Assembly: GCA_946406115.1 (NCBI GenBank)
Contig: OX291543.1
Location: 2,172,501-2,236,500, forward strand
Source of the DNA: Apoda limacodes
Taxonomy: Eukaryota > Arthropoda > Insecta > Lepidoptera > Limacodidae
Direction: 5' to 3'
DNA: 64,000 nucleotides
The stretch's first letter is position 1. Each line of letters opens with the position of its first letter. The position numbers and the translations under genes are program-made. This document shows positions 53,801 through 63,060 of this stretch, in pieces. The notes below the pieces were generated by a model. The model ran no database searches. It saw nothing but the letters and a program-made list of their open reading frames with translations, and was not told the origin of the DNA.

Positions 53801-56800
53801 TTGTCCAAAGCAAAACTTCCATATAAATAAATGTGTATAATTTCAGACGTGAGCAATGTATCTACATCGCCCAAGACACAACCCAAGAAAAATATTGCAC
53901 TCAAGACTGAACCAAAAGTGATACAATCAAAGTCTAAAATGGTTCATTCCAGAAAACCAGTTACAGGCTTATCGAAAAAGAAAACTGAGGAGTTCGATGA
54001 AATAATTGATGAGGCTGAATTCTTAGAAGAGAATAACGATTACGGTTTGGATGAAGTGAGTATTAAATAATTAAATATTATTATTATTAAGGGGAATCCT
54101 ATTCAGATTCTTTCCATACAAACTGCGTATATAAATACTAAATATCTATGACTATAAACATATCGTCTCACAAAATGTATTATTAAAATACATCGCTATT
54201 TACCATAGACGTAAAAAGCATATACACTCTTGAAATGTCTTTCCAATATTTAATAACAAGAGTTTTGGTTGAATCCATACAATCACTTGATTAAATTAAA
54301 CTACATACTTACATTTTATGCATGCATATGCTTTTTGCGACCATTGTAAATGTTTGACAGTAAGATGATTTGAGTAGCGAAAGAATTATAGTAAAATACA
54401 TCTAGTATGAAAAAAAATGTTGGATTCACCTTAAGTAAGGTAGGTGATAATAATAAATAATATAATATAATAATGAATGTGTCTCATACAAATGGAGATA
54501 AGTACGTATTTTATAGTTATTGGAAGATTCTGATGACGAGGAAGAAGACAAAGAATCAAAACAAATGTTCCCAAAACAACGCATGATGAAGCCAGAGCGG
54601 ATGGATGAAGAGGTACCTTCCGATATGGATAGTTTATCAGAAGACGGGAGCATGTACGATGTAAGTCGTTATCTGTGTTCACAAGTCACAAGTTAAAAAT
54701 ATCTTATTATTGTACGTTTTGTACTAAGGCTGGTAAGGAGAAAATTACCAACGAGAGGTTGTGTAATGATTCGAGTTTGTAATTTCTATACGGCCCGTGT
54801 TACACACAATGTTATTCATTTGGGGACACGGTAGTGCCCCCGCCAACACGAGCCAAGCGAAGTGCAAGGGCACTACCTACCTTTTTTCTAAGCGCTTCGT
54901 TGTTTTTTGAACCCTCTTAACTTGTGTTTAAATTATAACAGATAAACAAAATTCTTGGGATATGATGTCAATAGTGGACTTATTAAACACATAAAGTTTC
55001 AATTGCATAGCTCTTACACTTTAGATTTCGTTATAATCTAAAAAAACCCAATTTCGTCATTCACTTACCTACTGATGATCATCAAAATTCTTGGGGTACT
55101 TCTTGAAGTCCTAAAAAGCTAAATTTTGATATGTAAGCTAGTATAAGTACACAAACAGCAAAAAATGCTAAAACTTGGAACTTTTACCCCTAACCCCTTA
55201 AATTAGGGGATGGAAGTTTGTATGCGACTTCTGGAAATGTTGATGCTAGAGGTCTGAAATATAGGGAAATGTAGAGACTCCTTATCATAAATAATAAAAT
55301 ACATATTTCAGGATTTTTAGTAAATATAGTTTTTTATGATGTAACTCTTATAAACAACGAAAAAACACATTCATTGTTTCATATTTAAATGAAACAAAGA
55401 TAGAGAGTGGGCTATAAAAAAAGGCACCTCGGATGTGCAAGAAATACACACCAAAAGAGAAAGAAAAAATCAATTTGTCATAAGCAACTTACAAAAAGAA
55501 GTGAAATCCCATCGAAAACATATTCTATAAAATGTTGCCAAGGCGAGACCATATGCCTCTTACCGTCAAAAAGTTATCAGATCCCATGTGGAGCCAAGCT
55601 TCTAACTCTACACGCCTAAATCTACAAGCTCTAACTGCACAAACTCTACACCTTAGTCAAAATATGTGGCTTGGCCGTTTCGCTACAGTCACATGAGTGA
55701 CTCGCTAGATGGGTTGTTCATATCTTGAACCACAGATAGCTCTTTAATACATGTTAGATAGAATATGTGGTACGTAAAGCGCGCGCGGTCCGTGCATATG
55801 TCAGTCTCGCCCTTGGGTTCTATGAACTCCCGCTTAGAAAAGGCCCGTGGAAGTAATTAAGGTCTTATTAGCACCCGCTTTACCTATACGTAATGACACT
55901 GTTTACGAGTAATTGTGATAAAAAGACAGACCAAAACATCACTAACTAATATGTTGTTTCATTTTAAGAATGATTCGTTCTGTATAGGAGATACCGTCGT
56001 CAGACTACGACGACGAACTGGACGAGTGGTTCACACTTGACCTGAGGACGGAACGAGCGGGCGAATATATACCTTTACTCGGTAAGTTGTTACAACATGA
56101 TATTTTTTTTTATACTGACTAAAATGTAATAACTAACTAACAAGTAAAATAACTTTTTTTTTCGCATTGAAGTTTAATAGAATCCAGTTCAGTAGTGTGA
56201 AAACATCGTGTGAAAACTTGCATACGTCAAGAAAAAAAAAGACCTATATGTAGTCCACAATCCGCACAGGGTCCGCGTATGGACTATGACCCAAATCACC
56301 TTCACTTATGAGGGGCCTAACAGTGGGGACGTATGAAGGCTGGCAAGCAGTAGTGTGAAGTTTAAAATCTATTTGTAATCTGAACTGTAAAACGGTGAAA
56401 TCCCCTTTTTTAATTTGTTTATTGTTTTTGTGACTCCAAAAAATCCGTAAAAAAACGCACGCACCTGTCCACCCATGTTAATTAACCCACACGCTTTACA
56501 TCCTTATCAACAATTTTATACGTAGGTACAAAGTGAATGTGTGCGAATGTGTTAGGCTGACTTATAATGATTGCTGAAGAGGTACTGGGGGCGTACCTAC
56601 TCTTACCGTAGTAAGATTTGAGGATTCTTGTCAGGATGTGGGAATCAAAGATCATTTGGGGTGTAACTATTGTTTATTCACCCCTCTACTATTCTAAATC
56701 GCGAACAATGTTTTATTAATCTAAGATACAAATTTTATTTTATACATACCTTTTAAGTATTTCGCTCCTGGACCTCAGACATCATTAATGTATTACTGCA

Positions 56801-59800
56801 TTAAGGACGAAGCAGTCATTGTCGTCATTTATTAAATAATTCTGATAAATTTATACAAATCTATATATTTTTTCTATATTTTCCACTCAACTGTCATTCT
56901 ACTTGTATTCGTTTTGAAAAAAACTTCTTTTTCATATAAAAGTGACCTAACTATAGATAAGTGAAAGTATAATAATACCTATCTGGTATCCTCGACCTGT
57001 TACAGTACGTATGTGTCCGTCTGTGTAAAAGAGGGGACTGTGTATATGTGGTGTTTTGTAAGACAGTATTTTACATTAATAACATTGAATATAACAACAG
57101 GATATAGTGTATAAATATAATGTGTAAATTTTCATATTGCATAATATGAAAGAGAAAGAAAATAGAACAGAACACTACAAATATTTCAGATAGACTTTTC
57201 TTTTGTCTCACTCAACATAACTTGTAACTTTTCATTGACATCATTCAAATAGGCGATGGTAAGTCATTTCATATTTTACTGGCTGTATATTTGAAACAGT
57301 CTTTGTATTTGGTAGTGTTATGTTATGTGTAGATATTATAAGTTAGTTTGGTTTAATGAAAACCGTATATTCTGCGTGGATGATGATTGTGCTTCTTTGA
57401 CCATATTTATTTTTTCAAATAAATTATATAACATTTTTTGTATTACGCAAGCACGTAACATGTGACATGCCTTTTTTATTTGAATGTTGTGCGATAGACA
57501 TGATTTTTAAATACATACATATATTGTTAGCAAATTTTATACAAGCGTTTTAATTTTGACAGTCTTAATGTTAAGGCATGGCTATTGTTTAATATCATAT
57601 TTAGATAATGTAGACAAAGTTATTGCATTAACAATAGGCGCACGGTGGTCAGCTTATGTAATGTAATATGGCGGGCACTTAAGAGAAAGAAAAAGAGGCC
57701 TTTGAGAAAAGCTGTTATTATTTTTATTTATCATGCTTTCAATGCTTTAGTTTACTAAGTTGGATCAGTTGTTTTTAGGGGTCCATACCTTAAAAGGAAA
57801 AAGGAACCTTTATAGGATAATTTTTTCGACCGTCTGTCTGTCTGTCAAGACCCTTTTTCTCAGGAACGCGTTAAGGTATCAAGTTGAAATTAATATCAAA
57901 TACTAACGTCTTCGGTCTCTTGAAGCTGTAAAATCAAGCAATCAATCAAATGAAAACCTATGGGGTACTTCCCGTTGTCCTACAGTCATGAAATTTGACA
58001 TAAAGCAAGGTCTTAACATCACAAATATAGGAAAAAATACGAAATTCGTTAATTATAACACATTCAATAATAAAGTTTGTCTATCTGTCAAAACCCTTTT
58101 ACTTCAGAACGCGTGGAGTTATGAGTTATTGAAGTTAATATCAAATACAAAGGTAAAAAATCAATCTTCTATGTCAACGCAATAAAAAAAATCGTTCAGA
58201 AGGTAATGCACTAGGCAAAAGTAAATTTTATAACATATACGCGATCTAGCCTTCATTTTAGCCTTTATTATTGAACTTTGATGATATACTTTACTGTATG
58301 TATGTCATCCCCCGACCGACCTCGGCACGATCGATAAACTATTGTTAAGCGGGCTCGGCACGTACTAACGGCCCCAGATGACGATCTCGCTATCCGGATA
58401 CCGAGATTAGTCTCAACGACCTCCCTTATTAGGGCCTCCCCCCTAACACGACGCTGACGTCCCCGGGTGCGTCGGTGACCGCACGGATACACGAGGTATC
58501 AAAGAGTGCCGGGGCGCTTCTCGCCTCCACTCTCTCGCAATCGCAACCGCGTAATGGGGAACTCCCCTCCTGGCGCTGACTCACCAGTCACGCTGGTCGA
58601 AGGGACAACCCCGAGAGCGACAACCCAAGCCGACGCTCCCCCCGCGGGGAGCCTTTGAGCGTTGAGTGCTTTATGGGCTGAGACTCCTTCATAGACTCCG
58701 TAATATATATAAATTACTATAAATATATATTATAAATATAAATTATCACTGGCTGAAATGAATAGGCAATGAGTAATAGATTGATTTTTCCAAATATATG
58801 TGGTATCCATCACGTCTAGTTTTCGAGATACATGTCAATTATTATTTCTACTACCCTCACTTTAGGCGAAACAGATACCGTTTTCGATGTATTGTACTTT
58901 TTATTGTTTTGTTTTGTTTAGTAATCGTTTCTATTCAATCACGTCCACATCTTTGTACATATTTATTTAAAAATCCAATATAAATACTGGACTAAGTAGT
59001 CGTCGCAACTGCTTTAATGCACCAAATAAGTTTTGTTACGTTTGCGGACAATATGTTGTTAAATCACAAATAAAAAATATTTTATCAAGGCTATTAATAA
59101 AGAGGGAGATGGCTTTTTATATTTAAAGACGTGATGAAACAAAAATGTGTATGTATGTTTAATAAACAACAGGTATAATTAAGAAAACATGACAGTTCAA
59201 AGCGGGTACTCACATTTTTTTTTTCATTTGTAACGCAGTGTTATTTAAGTGTGTGTAGTACTTACTGTGAGATTAGTAGCGCTTAAGCAGTAGTTTAGCA
59301 AAGTAATATAAAGCACTGTTTTAACTTTTAATGACATTATTAATTTTACTGTGTCTGTTTAGTTGTTTATATTAAATAAGAGTACCTAGTTGTTTGTGCA
59401 TGCGCTTGCCTGAAACATGTTTAAATATTTTATTAAGGTTATTCATGTGGTGTAACCTTTGTCTGTAGGCTTGGTGTTTAATACGTACGTACATGTATTT
59501 ATTTACAAAAAAAAACATATGTAGATATGTATGTATTTGTATCTGTTGTCTGGTATCCATAGCACAACCTTTACTTAGTTTGGGACCAGACGGCGCGCGC
59601 TCTGTGTATTGTCCAAAAATATTTTTTATTATTATTTAAGTACTTATATTATTATGATTCCCAATACTGAGTTCTCACATTGTTCGTAAAGAACTAGCAA
59701 TAAGGGCTATTCTATCCGTGGTCTTTATTTACCCTAACTCTTATCATAAACTGGTGTTTTATTAATACAGATGTAGCGATGGGCTCACCCGCCACCACCT

Positions 59801-60679
59801 GTCTTGCAGAATTAAAACATTAATTCATGACATATTATTCAGATTTGTTGTTTTATTACATAATTCAGTTTTTTCATTAGTAACAGAAATAACCATGCCA
59901 TGATTACTTTGTGACCTATTATTAGAGATGGGCTGACTCTGGTGTTTTCCGTCTAGCAGACTAATAGGTGTCAAAATTGCCGACTAATTAGCATTGTCGA
60001 CCATTCTATCGGAGATATTTAGGCTATTTCGCCGTCATTCACGTCGCTCGCTCAACACGGACGTATTAACGACGTATTAATTAACATTTTTTTGTTTTTT
60101 CCTTTCAAAAGGCTAAAGAGTCTTAATTATATGCATATATAAATAAAGGAATACCGAAAGTGGACATCCTTCCCAACTGTATAAATGACAGAATTTGGCG
60201 TCATTATAACAATAACTCATAGATGAAAGAAGTTCCTGCTTTACAATTTTGTTTTATTTTAATGGTCTTTTTAAAATAATATGTTATATCAGTAGAAAAT
60301 ATATCGAATCTCATACATTTGTATGCAGATAAAGGTAAAATACTTATAATACTATGGCTGCTTTAATTGTAATAAGCACAGTATGACTATTACAAGTTTG
60401 TCGAATAGTCACAGAGTAGCCGGCCTATTTTTACCAATTATAAATAAAACTCTGTATGTTGGTAATAGCTATAAAATTAAAATCAAGATTTGTCTGTCCT
60501 CAACAGGTCCGAAAGCCCATCAGTTGCTAACAGACGAAAAACAGCGTGTGACATCACGGCTTGCGACTCTAAAGCAAAGTCTTTCAGCGCTTAACGACAA
60601 CAGTCGACGGCAAAACGAACAACTTAAAAAAGCGACCGCCACGCTCGCTGAACTAGACGCCATGTTGATCGCTATCTAG
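41801..60679 (+). CDS. Unrecognised 565-residue acidic/Lys-rich protein, 9 coding exons
   Basis: Join: 41801-41887, 42344-42655, 51724-51834, 52409-52507, 53228-53696, 53847-54055, 54517-54660, 55988-56081, 60507-60679. The sum is 1698 nt, exactly 566 codons with the TAG, and all introns are GT/AG and phase-consistent. Seen: acidic N-terminus (EPESLDYDEGQEEWLSEELL), Asp/Glu/Ser-rich exon 2, Lys-rich exon 3, a Thr-Pro-Lys repeat exon (TPKN, TPKS, SPKL), acidic SDDEEED and SLSEDGS clusters, then DEWFTLDLRTERAGEYIPLL and a C-terminal coiled coil (about 515-560). The alternating acid and base blocks suggest a nuclear scaffold-like protein. I cannot name a family. The DEWFTL-to-end part is the most likely conserved domain. 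Confidence 0.8.
42344..42655 (+). CDS. Second gene, coding exon 2
   Basis: The acceptor is GTTACAG and the donor is TTG|GTAAGT, phase 0. It encodes 104 residues rich in Asp, Glu, Asn and Ser (DVQGNPNEDQINQDISAANN, LDELDAFLIRKTDG). Confidence 0.82.
43137..43634 (+). pseudogene. RT fragment of Jockey copy D
   Basis: An open frame of 165 codons carrying the early RT region (VLYKVKEHAINTLLLRYLEK and DLVSDHQYGFRFGRSTDD). Its catalytic FD-type motif A is lost: the stretch after ALAIDEGIG reads IYILGIAIRS, where copy B has the LDIAKAFDRVW block. A duplicated tract of about 50 bp follows (FVHIAILRN, FVHIATYAL). Confidence 0.7.
44541..44700 (+). repeat. Subterminal 49-bp repeats of the Polinton (left arm)
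   Basis: 'gactcgcgcttgaccactct' plus 'aaccacccctgtgtctgggg' occurs at about 44542 and 44591, a shorter variant at about 44641, and a partial one at about 44678. GC-rich in an AT-rich element. The right arm lacks one complete unit (50880-50990), which explains most of the arm length difference. Confidence 0.8.
45250..46833 (+). pseudogene. Protein-primed DNA polymerase B remnant, left arm (N-terminal and exonuclease part)
   Basis: Pieces in several frames: FEFLNLSIRNWIKIGELENY, GSSYI, FPIKLSDIPKVEKQNDISIN, FIIYADFVAH (exonuclease I-like), VCSYGYYIKCSYDDKLS, FFIPILFHNLNNYDAHFI (exonuclease II-like), and an open frame at 46519-46833 with IRKGVFLHEFVNSYESLK and NLYLRTYVMLLTDISDNFR. The order matches Polinton-type polymerases. 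Stops and shifts are numerous, and the same ones occur in the right arm. It replicates linear genomes from a terminal protein in intact relatives (family knowledge). Confidence 0.72.
46940..47400 (+). pseudogene. DNA polymerase B remnant, left arm (palm part after a deletion)
   Basis: Pieces: YPEHLHDLNSDLPLCLKNI, KDKKLVSNFYNETK, LGFIEFYSL, then KKDFYK and FGKTMENVKN (the conserved Asn-x-x-FGK block of the fingers/palm) and NYKSCLCITNVNISRAEFEV. The roughly 115 bases between this and the previous piece are too few for the segment that carries the first catalytic Asp of the polymerase, so that motif is deleted. The remnant stops near the axis. Confidence 0.62.
47556..47765 (+). repeat. 90-bp tandem repeat next to the axis
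   Basis: 'gttatacatcaaaatttt' starts at 47556, 47646 and 47736. The first two units are complete and differ by one or two bases. The third is cut. Because 90 is a multiple of 3, the unit keeps a minus-strand frame open (IGNIKILMYNFH). The right arm holds a matching unit at 47897-48036. Confidence 0.8.
47688..47895. repeat. Asymmetric axis of the palindrome (208 bp)
   Basis: It is built of arm pieces in direct orientation: the rest of a 90-bp unit (to about 47765), a copy of 47447-47524 at 47766-47843, and a copy of 47077-47128 at 47845-47896. It contains no sequence of its own. Confidence 0.85.
47896..51145 (-). repeat. Right arm of the palindrome (about 3.25 kb)
   Basis: Reverse complement of the left arm, with a few single-base differences (for example near 50043, 50409, 50666, 50684 and 50802) and without one 49-bp subterminal unit. 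It carries the same broken polymerase pieces on the minus strand, including an identical 104-codon frame at 48750-49064. Confidence 0.85.
48180..50335 (-). pseudogene. DNA polymerase B remnants, right arm (mirror copy)
   Basis: Mirror image of the left arm's remnants on the minus strand. It includes the identical open frame at 48750-49064 and the same deletion and stops. It cannot encode a working polymerase. Confidence 0.7.
51361..51723. other. End of intron 2 of the second gene
   Basis: It contains 'aaccgaaacgtaggctgaaa' and 'accgaaaccgaaatttcagt', which echo 'gaccgaaacaagtttttcag' at 42736. A short host or repeat sequence therefore flanks the Jockey copy on both sides. Nothing else is seen. 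Confidence 0.4.
51724..51834 (+). CDS. Second gene, coding exon 3
   Basis: The acceptor is TTTACAG and the donor is GAG|GTCGGT (GT but weak beyond +2). It encodes RMLGEDNEKVKKKKNVKKIS and a DSSDDEDNIFE acidic end. It follows a 9.1-kb intron filled by nested mobile elements. Confidence 0.78.
52409..52507 (+). CDS. Second gene, coding exon 4
   Basis: The acceptor is TCCACAG and the donor is AAC|GTGAGT, phase 0. It encodes GSRITRLRVAQTTLIKQQPA followed by KMAEPEEMSDSNN. Confidence 0.78.
52508..53227. other. Intron 4 of the second gene
   Basis: AT-rich, with no element recognised. The reading frame at 52522-52749 (plus) has a hydrophobic chance composition. Confidence 0.4.
53228..53696 (+). CDS. 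Second gene, coding exon 5 (Thr-Pro-Lys repeats)
   Basis: The acceptor is ATTCTAG and the donor is TCAG|GTAAGT, phase 1. It encodes about 156 residues with repeated TPxN, TPKN, TPKS, SPKL and PPKK units. It is strongly basic and probably disordered. TPK/SPK units are possible kinase or DNA-contact sites (inference). Confidence 0.85.
53847..54055 (+). CDS. Second gene, coding exon 6
   Basis: The acceptor is TTTCAG, phase 1 in, and the donor is GAA|GTGAGT, phase 0 out. It begins Lys-rich (SPKTQPKKNIALKTEPK) and ends acidic (EFDEIIDEAEFLEENNDYGL). Confidence 0.83.
54517..54660 (+). CDS. Second gene, coding exon 7
   Basis: The acceptor is TTATAG and the donor is GAT|GTAAGT. It encodes LLEDSDDEEEDKESKQMFPK and a second acidic cluster, SLSEDGSMYD. 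It is read on plus. Minus-strand frames here are shadows. Confidence 0.83.
54661..55987. other. Intron 7 of the second gene
   Basis: No exon is seen. It holds 'ggcactaccgtgtccccaaa'-like and 'gcacccgctttacctatacg' stretches of uncertain nature. Nothing can be assigned. Confidence 0.4.
55988..56081 (+). CDS. Second gene, coding exon 8
   Basis: The acceptor is TGTATAG and the donor is CTCG|GTAAGT, phase 1. It encodes EIPSSDYDDELDEWFTLDLR and TERAGEYIPLL. It is GC-richer than the surrounding introns, which supports coding. Confidence 0.84.
56200..56350 (-). repeat. Interspersed repeat, copy 2 (inverse of 7590-7760)
   Basis: 'gtgaaaacttgcatacgtca', 'ccacaatccgcacagggtcc' and 'ggcctaacagtggggacgta' are the reverse complements, in reverse order, of the boxes at 7590-7760. 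Confidence 0.55.
57775..58170 (+). repeat. 'agggttccgta'-type repeat, internal box duplicated
   Basis: Runs from 'ggggtccataccttaaaagg' through 'ctgtctgtctgtcaagaccc' and 'tcaggaacgcgttaaggt'. The boxes 'ctgtcaaaacccttttactt' and 'cagaacgcgtggagtt' then repeat at 58083-58120. Matches 61600-61960. Confidence 0.55.
58290..58690. other. GC-rich segment of unknown origin
   Basis: About 400 bp of distinctly GC-rich sequence ('cgaccgacctcggcacgatc', 'acgctccccccgcggggagc') in an AT-rich intron, with sharp edges. Frames on both strands are short. It may be the 5' part of an unrecognised mobile element. Confidence 0.5.
60507..60679 (+). CDS. Second gene, last coding exon (coiled coil)
   Basis: The acceptor is TCAACAG, phase 1 in. 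It encodes GPKAHQLLTDEKQRVTSRLA, then a Leu/Gln/Lys heptad stretch (LATLKQSLSALNDNSRR, LKKATATLAELDAML) and TAG at 60677-60679. An AATAAA follows at 60775. Confidence 0.84.
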
Positions 60680-60774
60680 ATATTGTAGCACGAAGAGACT
60701 TAACTTGTATTTGTTTAAGTTACCTTGTTTTATTACTACCCTGTTGCACCGCCTAAGGCAACATTTACTCTTTG

Positions 60775-60780
60775 AATAAA
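60775..60780 (+). promoter_or_regulatory. Polyadenylation signal AATAAA of the second gene
   Basis: The first AATAAA after the stop codon is 96 bases downstream of TAG, in a normal 3' UTR position. Confidence 0.6.
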
Positions 60781-61099
60781 CTTTAAATAATGTCCCTGAA
60801 CAGTTGATTTTCGTATTATTTTATTTTATTGCCACCCAATATATTAGTTAATATGTTTGTATTTCTTCACGCAACAACTGAACCGATTTGGCTGAACGTT
60901 GGAATAGAGGTTGTTTATAAATATGGGTACTTTTATCTGTGGTTTATACCTGGAATACGAGTCATATTAAATTTTATCCTGTAGAATAAATGGTAAATAA
61001 AGGTATTTAGTTACAGTTATTTCTTCGGGAATTTTACCTATATAAACTTATAATCTGTCACATAATTGCGCATAATTGCACAGAGTTGCTGAAAGTCCT

Positions 61100-61250
61100 T
61101 GTCGACTTATTTAGGCTATTTTCTTAAACGGTCGTTTGACAGTTAATTTTCACACTGACAGGAGTGAATTTCAACCTTTTCTATGGCAGTGTAAAGAATT
61201 CAACTTGAAAGTTGGAAAACAACTCGTTGCAATTTAGAACGCAACCTCAA
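61100..61250 (+). repeat. Arm-like copy of the 14893-15578 TIR element
   Basis: 'tgacagttaattttcacact' and 'tttctatggcagtgtaaaga' match 14968-15060 nearly base for base. Only one arm is present. Confidence 0.6.
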
Positions 61251-61495
61251 TAAATGAATGACATTCAGTTGTACGTGTTAACATAAGTGTTGAAACGGGC
61301 GCCCTGCCGGTCCGGGGTTCGGTGGAAGATGCAGGTTTACAAGAGCTCGTATTCCCAGACGATAATCAAATTTAGCGTAGGCGAAAGCTAGTATAACTAA
61401 TACTTTCTTGTTCGTGTTATTATCCGAGACATGCAAGCCTAGGGCTTCCTTAAATCCATATCTATACAAATATATTGCTGAAGGGTATATTGGCT

Positions 61496-61575
61496 AGCGG
61501 CACCGCTTACCATCAGGCGGACCGTAAGCTTGTTTGCCACCTTAGTGGTATTAAAAAAAAAAAAAAAAAAAAAAA
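61496..61575 (+). mobile_element. Lepidopteran Jockey family, 3' UTR stub with poly(A)
   Basis: 'ccgcttaccatcaggcggac' and 'gtttgccaccttagtggtat' followed by a run of A. Identical in layout to the 3' end of copy B (35195-35281). Confidence 0.8.
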
Positions 61576-61599
61576 CATTGCTTTCACTCAATTTTTAAA

Positions 61600-61960
61600 T
61601 TTTTTGGGTTCCGTACCTCAACTTAGAGGATCACTTTGTCGTCTGTCTGTCTGTCTGTCTGTCAAGACCATCAAGACCCTATTCCTTAGGAACGCGTCAA
61701 ACTGTAAAAAAATCAAGCTTCTAAGTCCAACCAATAAAAAAATGCGGCCATTTTCGTTGCATCTTTTGACATTCAAAAATAAATCAAAACCTATGGGGTA
61801 CTTCCCGTTGACCTAGATTTGACATTATAAAATTTGACATGAAGTAAGGTGCATCAGAACTATAGGATCAGAAATTTGTAATTATAACATATAAAAAAAA
61901 AAGTTTGTGTTGCCCCACAGACGGACTTCCCGGACAGACAGAAAAAAATGGTGAAAAGAA
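61600..61960 (+). repeat. 'agggttccgta'-type repeat copy
   Basis: 'tgggttccgtacctcaactt', (gtct)n, 'ccttaggaacgcgtcaaact' and 'ggggtacttcccgttgacct'. Shares boxes with 57775-58170. Confidence 0.6.
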
Positions 61961-62798
61961 CATTGAATTATCTACCTGAAATAAGTAAGTAGGTGCCCTC
62001 TTAAATCTATTTACAAATACAAAGGGACCCTAGTAATGTCCTGTACTTAAACGGCGAGCCTCGATGGATTGTTTATTCCCCACGGACCAACTGAACGGCA
62101 CAATGTACTTGGTACTCGTATGTATGTAATATCAATGCAAGCAAAATATGCATAGCGCTTGAGTTTCATGTGCGCTTTAAAGATAATAACAAAACTAAGG
62201 TATTCTTGTAAAAATATTTAATTTTAAATGATGATATAAGTTAACCTTGGTTTTATAAAAGCAGCAGCATATCACAATACAAAAAAGGATAGAATTTTAT
62301 ACATCAGGAAACAAAAACTAAAACAAAATAAATCTTTGATCCAAGGATATTTGAATTTTTTACAAATCTTTAAAATTTGCCTATGCCAAAGTGTAAAAAA
62401 ACTAGTTAATTAAACTTACATTTTGTTGGTATATACAATGGGAATGAATCGGTTCTTTTAATTTTAATTATTGATTACAAATTATACATAAGTAATACAA
62501 TAAATGAACAATACATATTTATAAGAAATTATTCGTATAAAGTTAATTTTAGCAGTTTTTTTAGATCTCTCTTTGGTAATATAAATGTCAATAATTTCAC
62601 TTTAACAATTACCCTCTTATAAAAAATTATGAATGGTGAAAATAAAATTGTTACAAATGCGATTATGGCTATAACGTAGTAGCAATTGGAGAAACATTAC
62701 CTAAAGCAATAATATTAACGTTTCAAAAAATTTTTGCTTTCTTACCCTATGGGCCATATTAATTAAACAACTACACTCAACAAGAAGAAGAAATATAG

Positions 62799-63060
62799 AT
62801 TTTTTTTTTTTTAATATATATTTATTTGAGTATATTTGACTGCATCTTACCGGATGGAAAGTGACAAAAGTCGAACAGGCAAACTCAAATAATATCTATT
62901 CAGTCTTGCCTTGAAATTCCTTAAGTTATAAAAATCGGGAAACAGAAGGAGGTAAGGAGTTCCACTCCCTTGCCCTACGCATAATGAATGAGGAAGCATA
63001 ACGCTTTGTGCGGATTGGCGGAATATTGCCAACAAATGGGTGGAAGTCCGCACTCAGCCT
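62799..63060 (-). mobile_element. LINE 3'-terminal fragment (RT tail)
   Basis: On the minus strand: GNIPPIRTKRYASSFIMRRA and REWNSLPPSV, then after one frameshift PDFYNLRNFKARLNRYYLSL, then a stop, a short 3' UTR and an A-run (62799-62811). This order (R-S/T-x-RY, WNSLP, Phe-Lys-x-x-Leu) is the common C-terminus of LINE reverse transcriptases. The family is not determinable. Confidence 0.6.

Larger units (their letters stand above)
56082..60506. other. Intron 8 of the second gene (4.4 kb)
   Basis: It contains an interspersed repeat (56200-56350, inverse of 7590-7760), an 'agggttccgta'-type repeat (57775-58170) and a GC-rich segment (58290-58690). The rest is AT-rich with no supported gene. 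Confidence 0.5.

Noticed and set aside
58268..58492. 74-codon minus-strand frame in the GC-rich island
   Set aside because: It is short, without motif, and openness is expected in GC-rich DNA.
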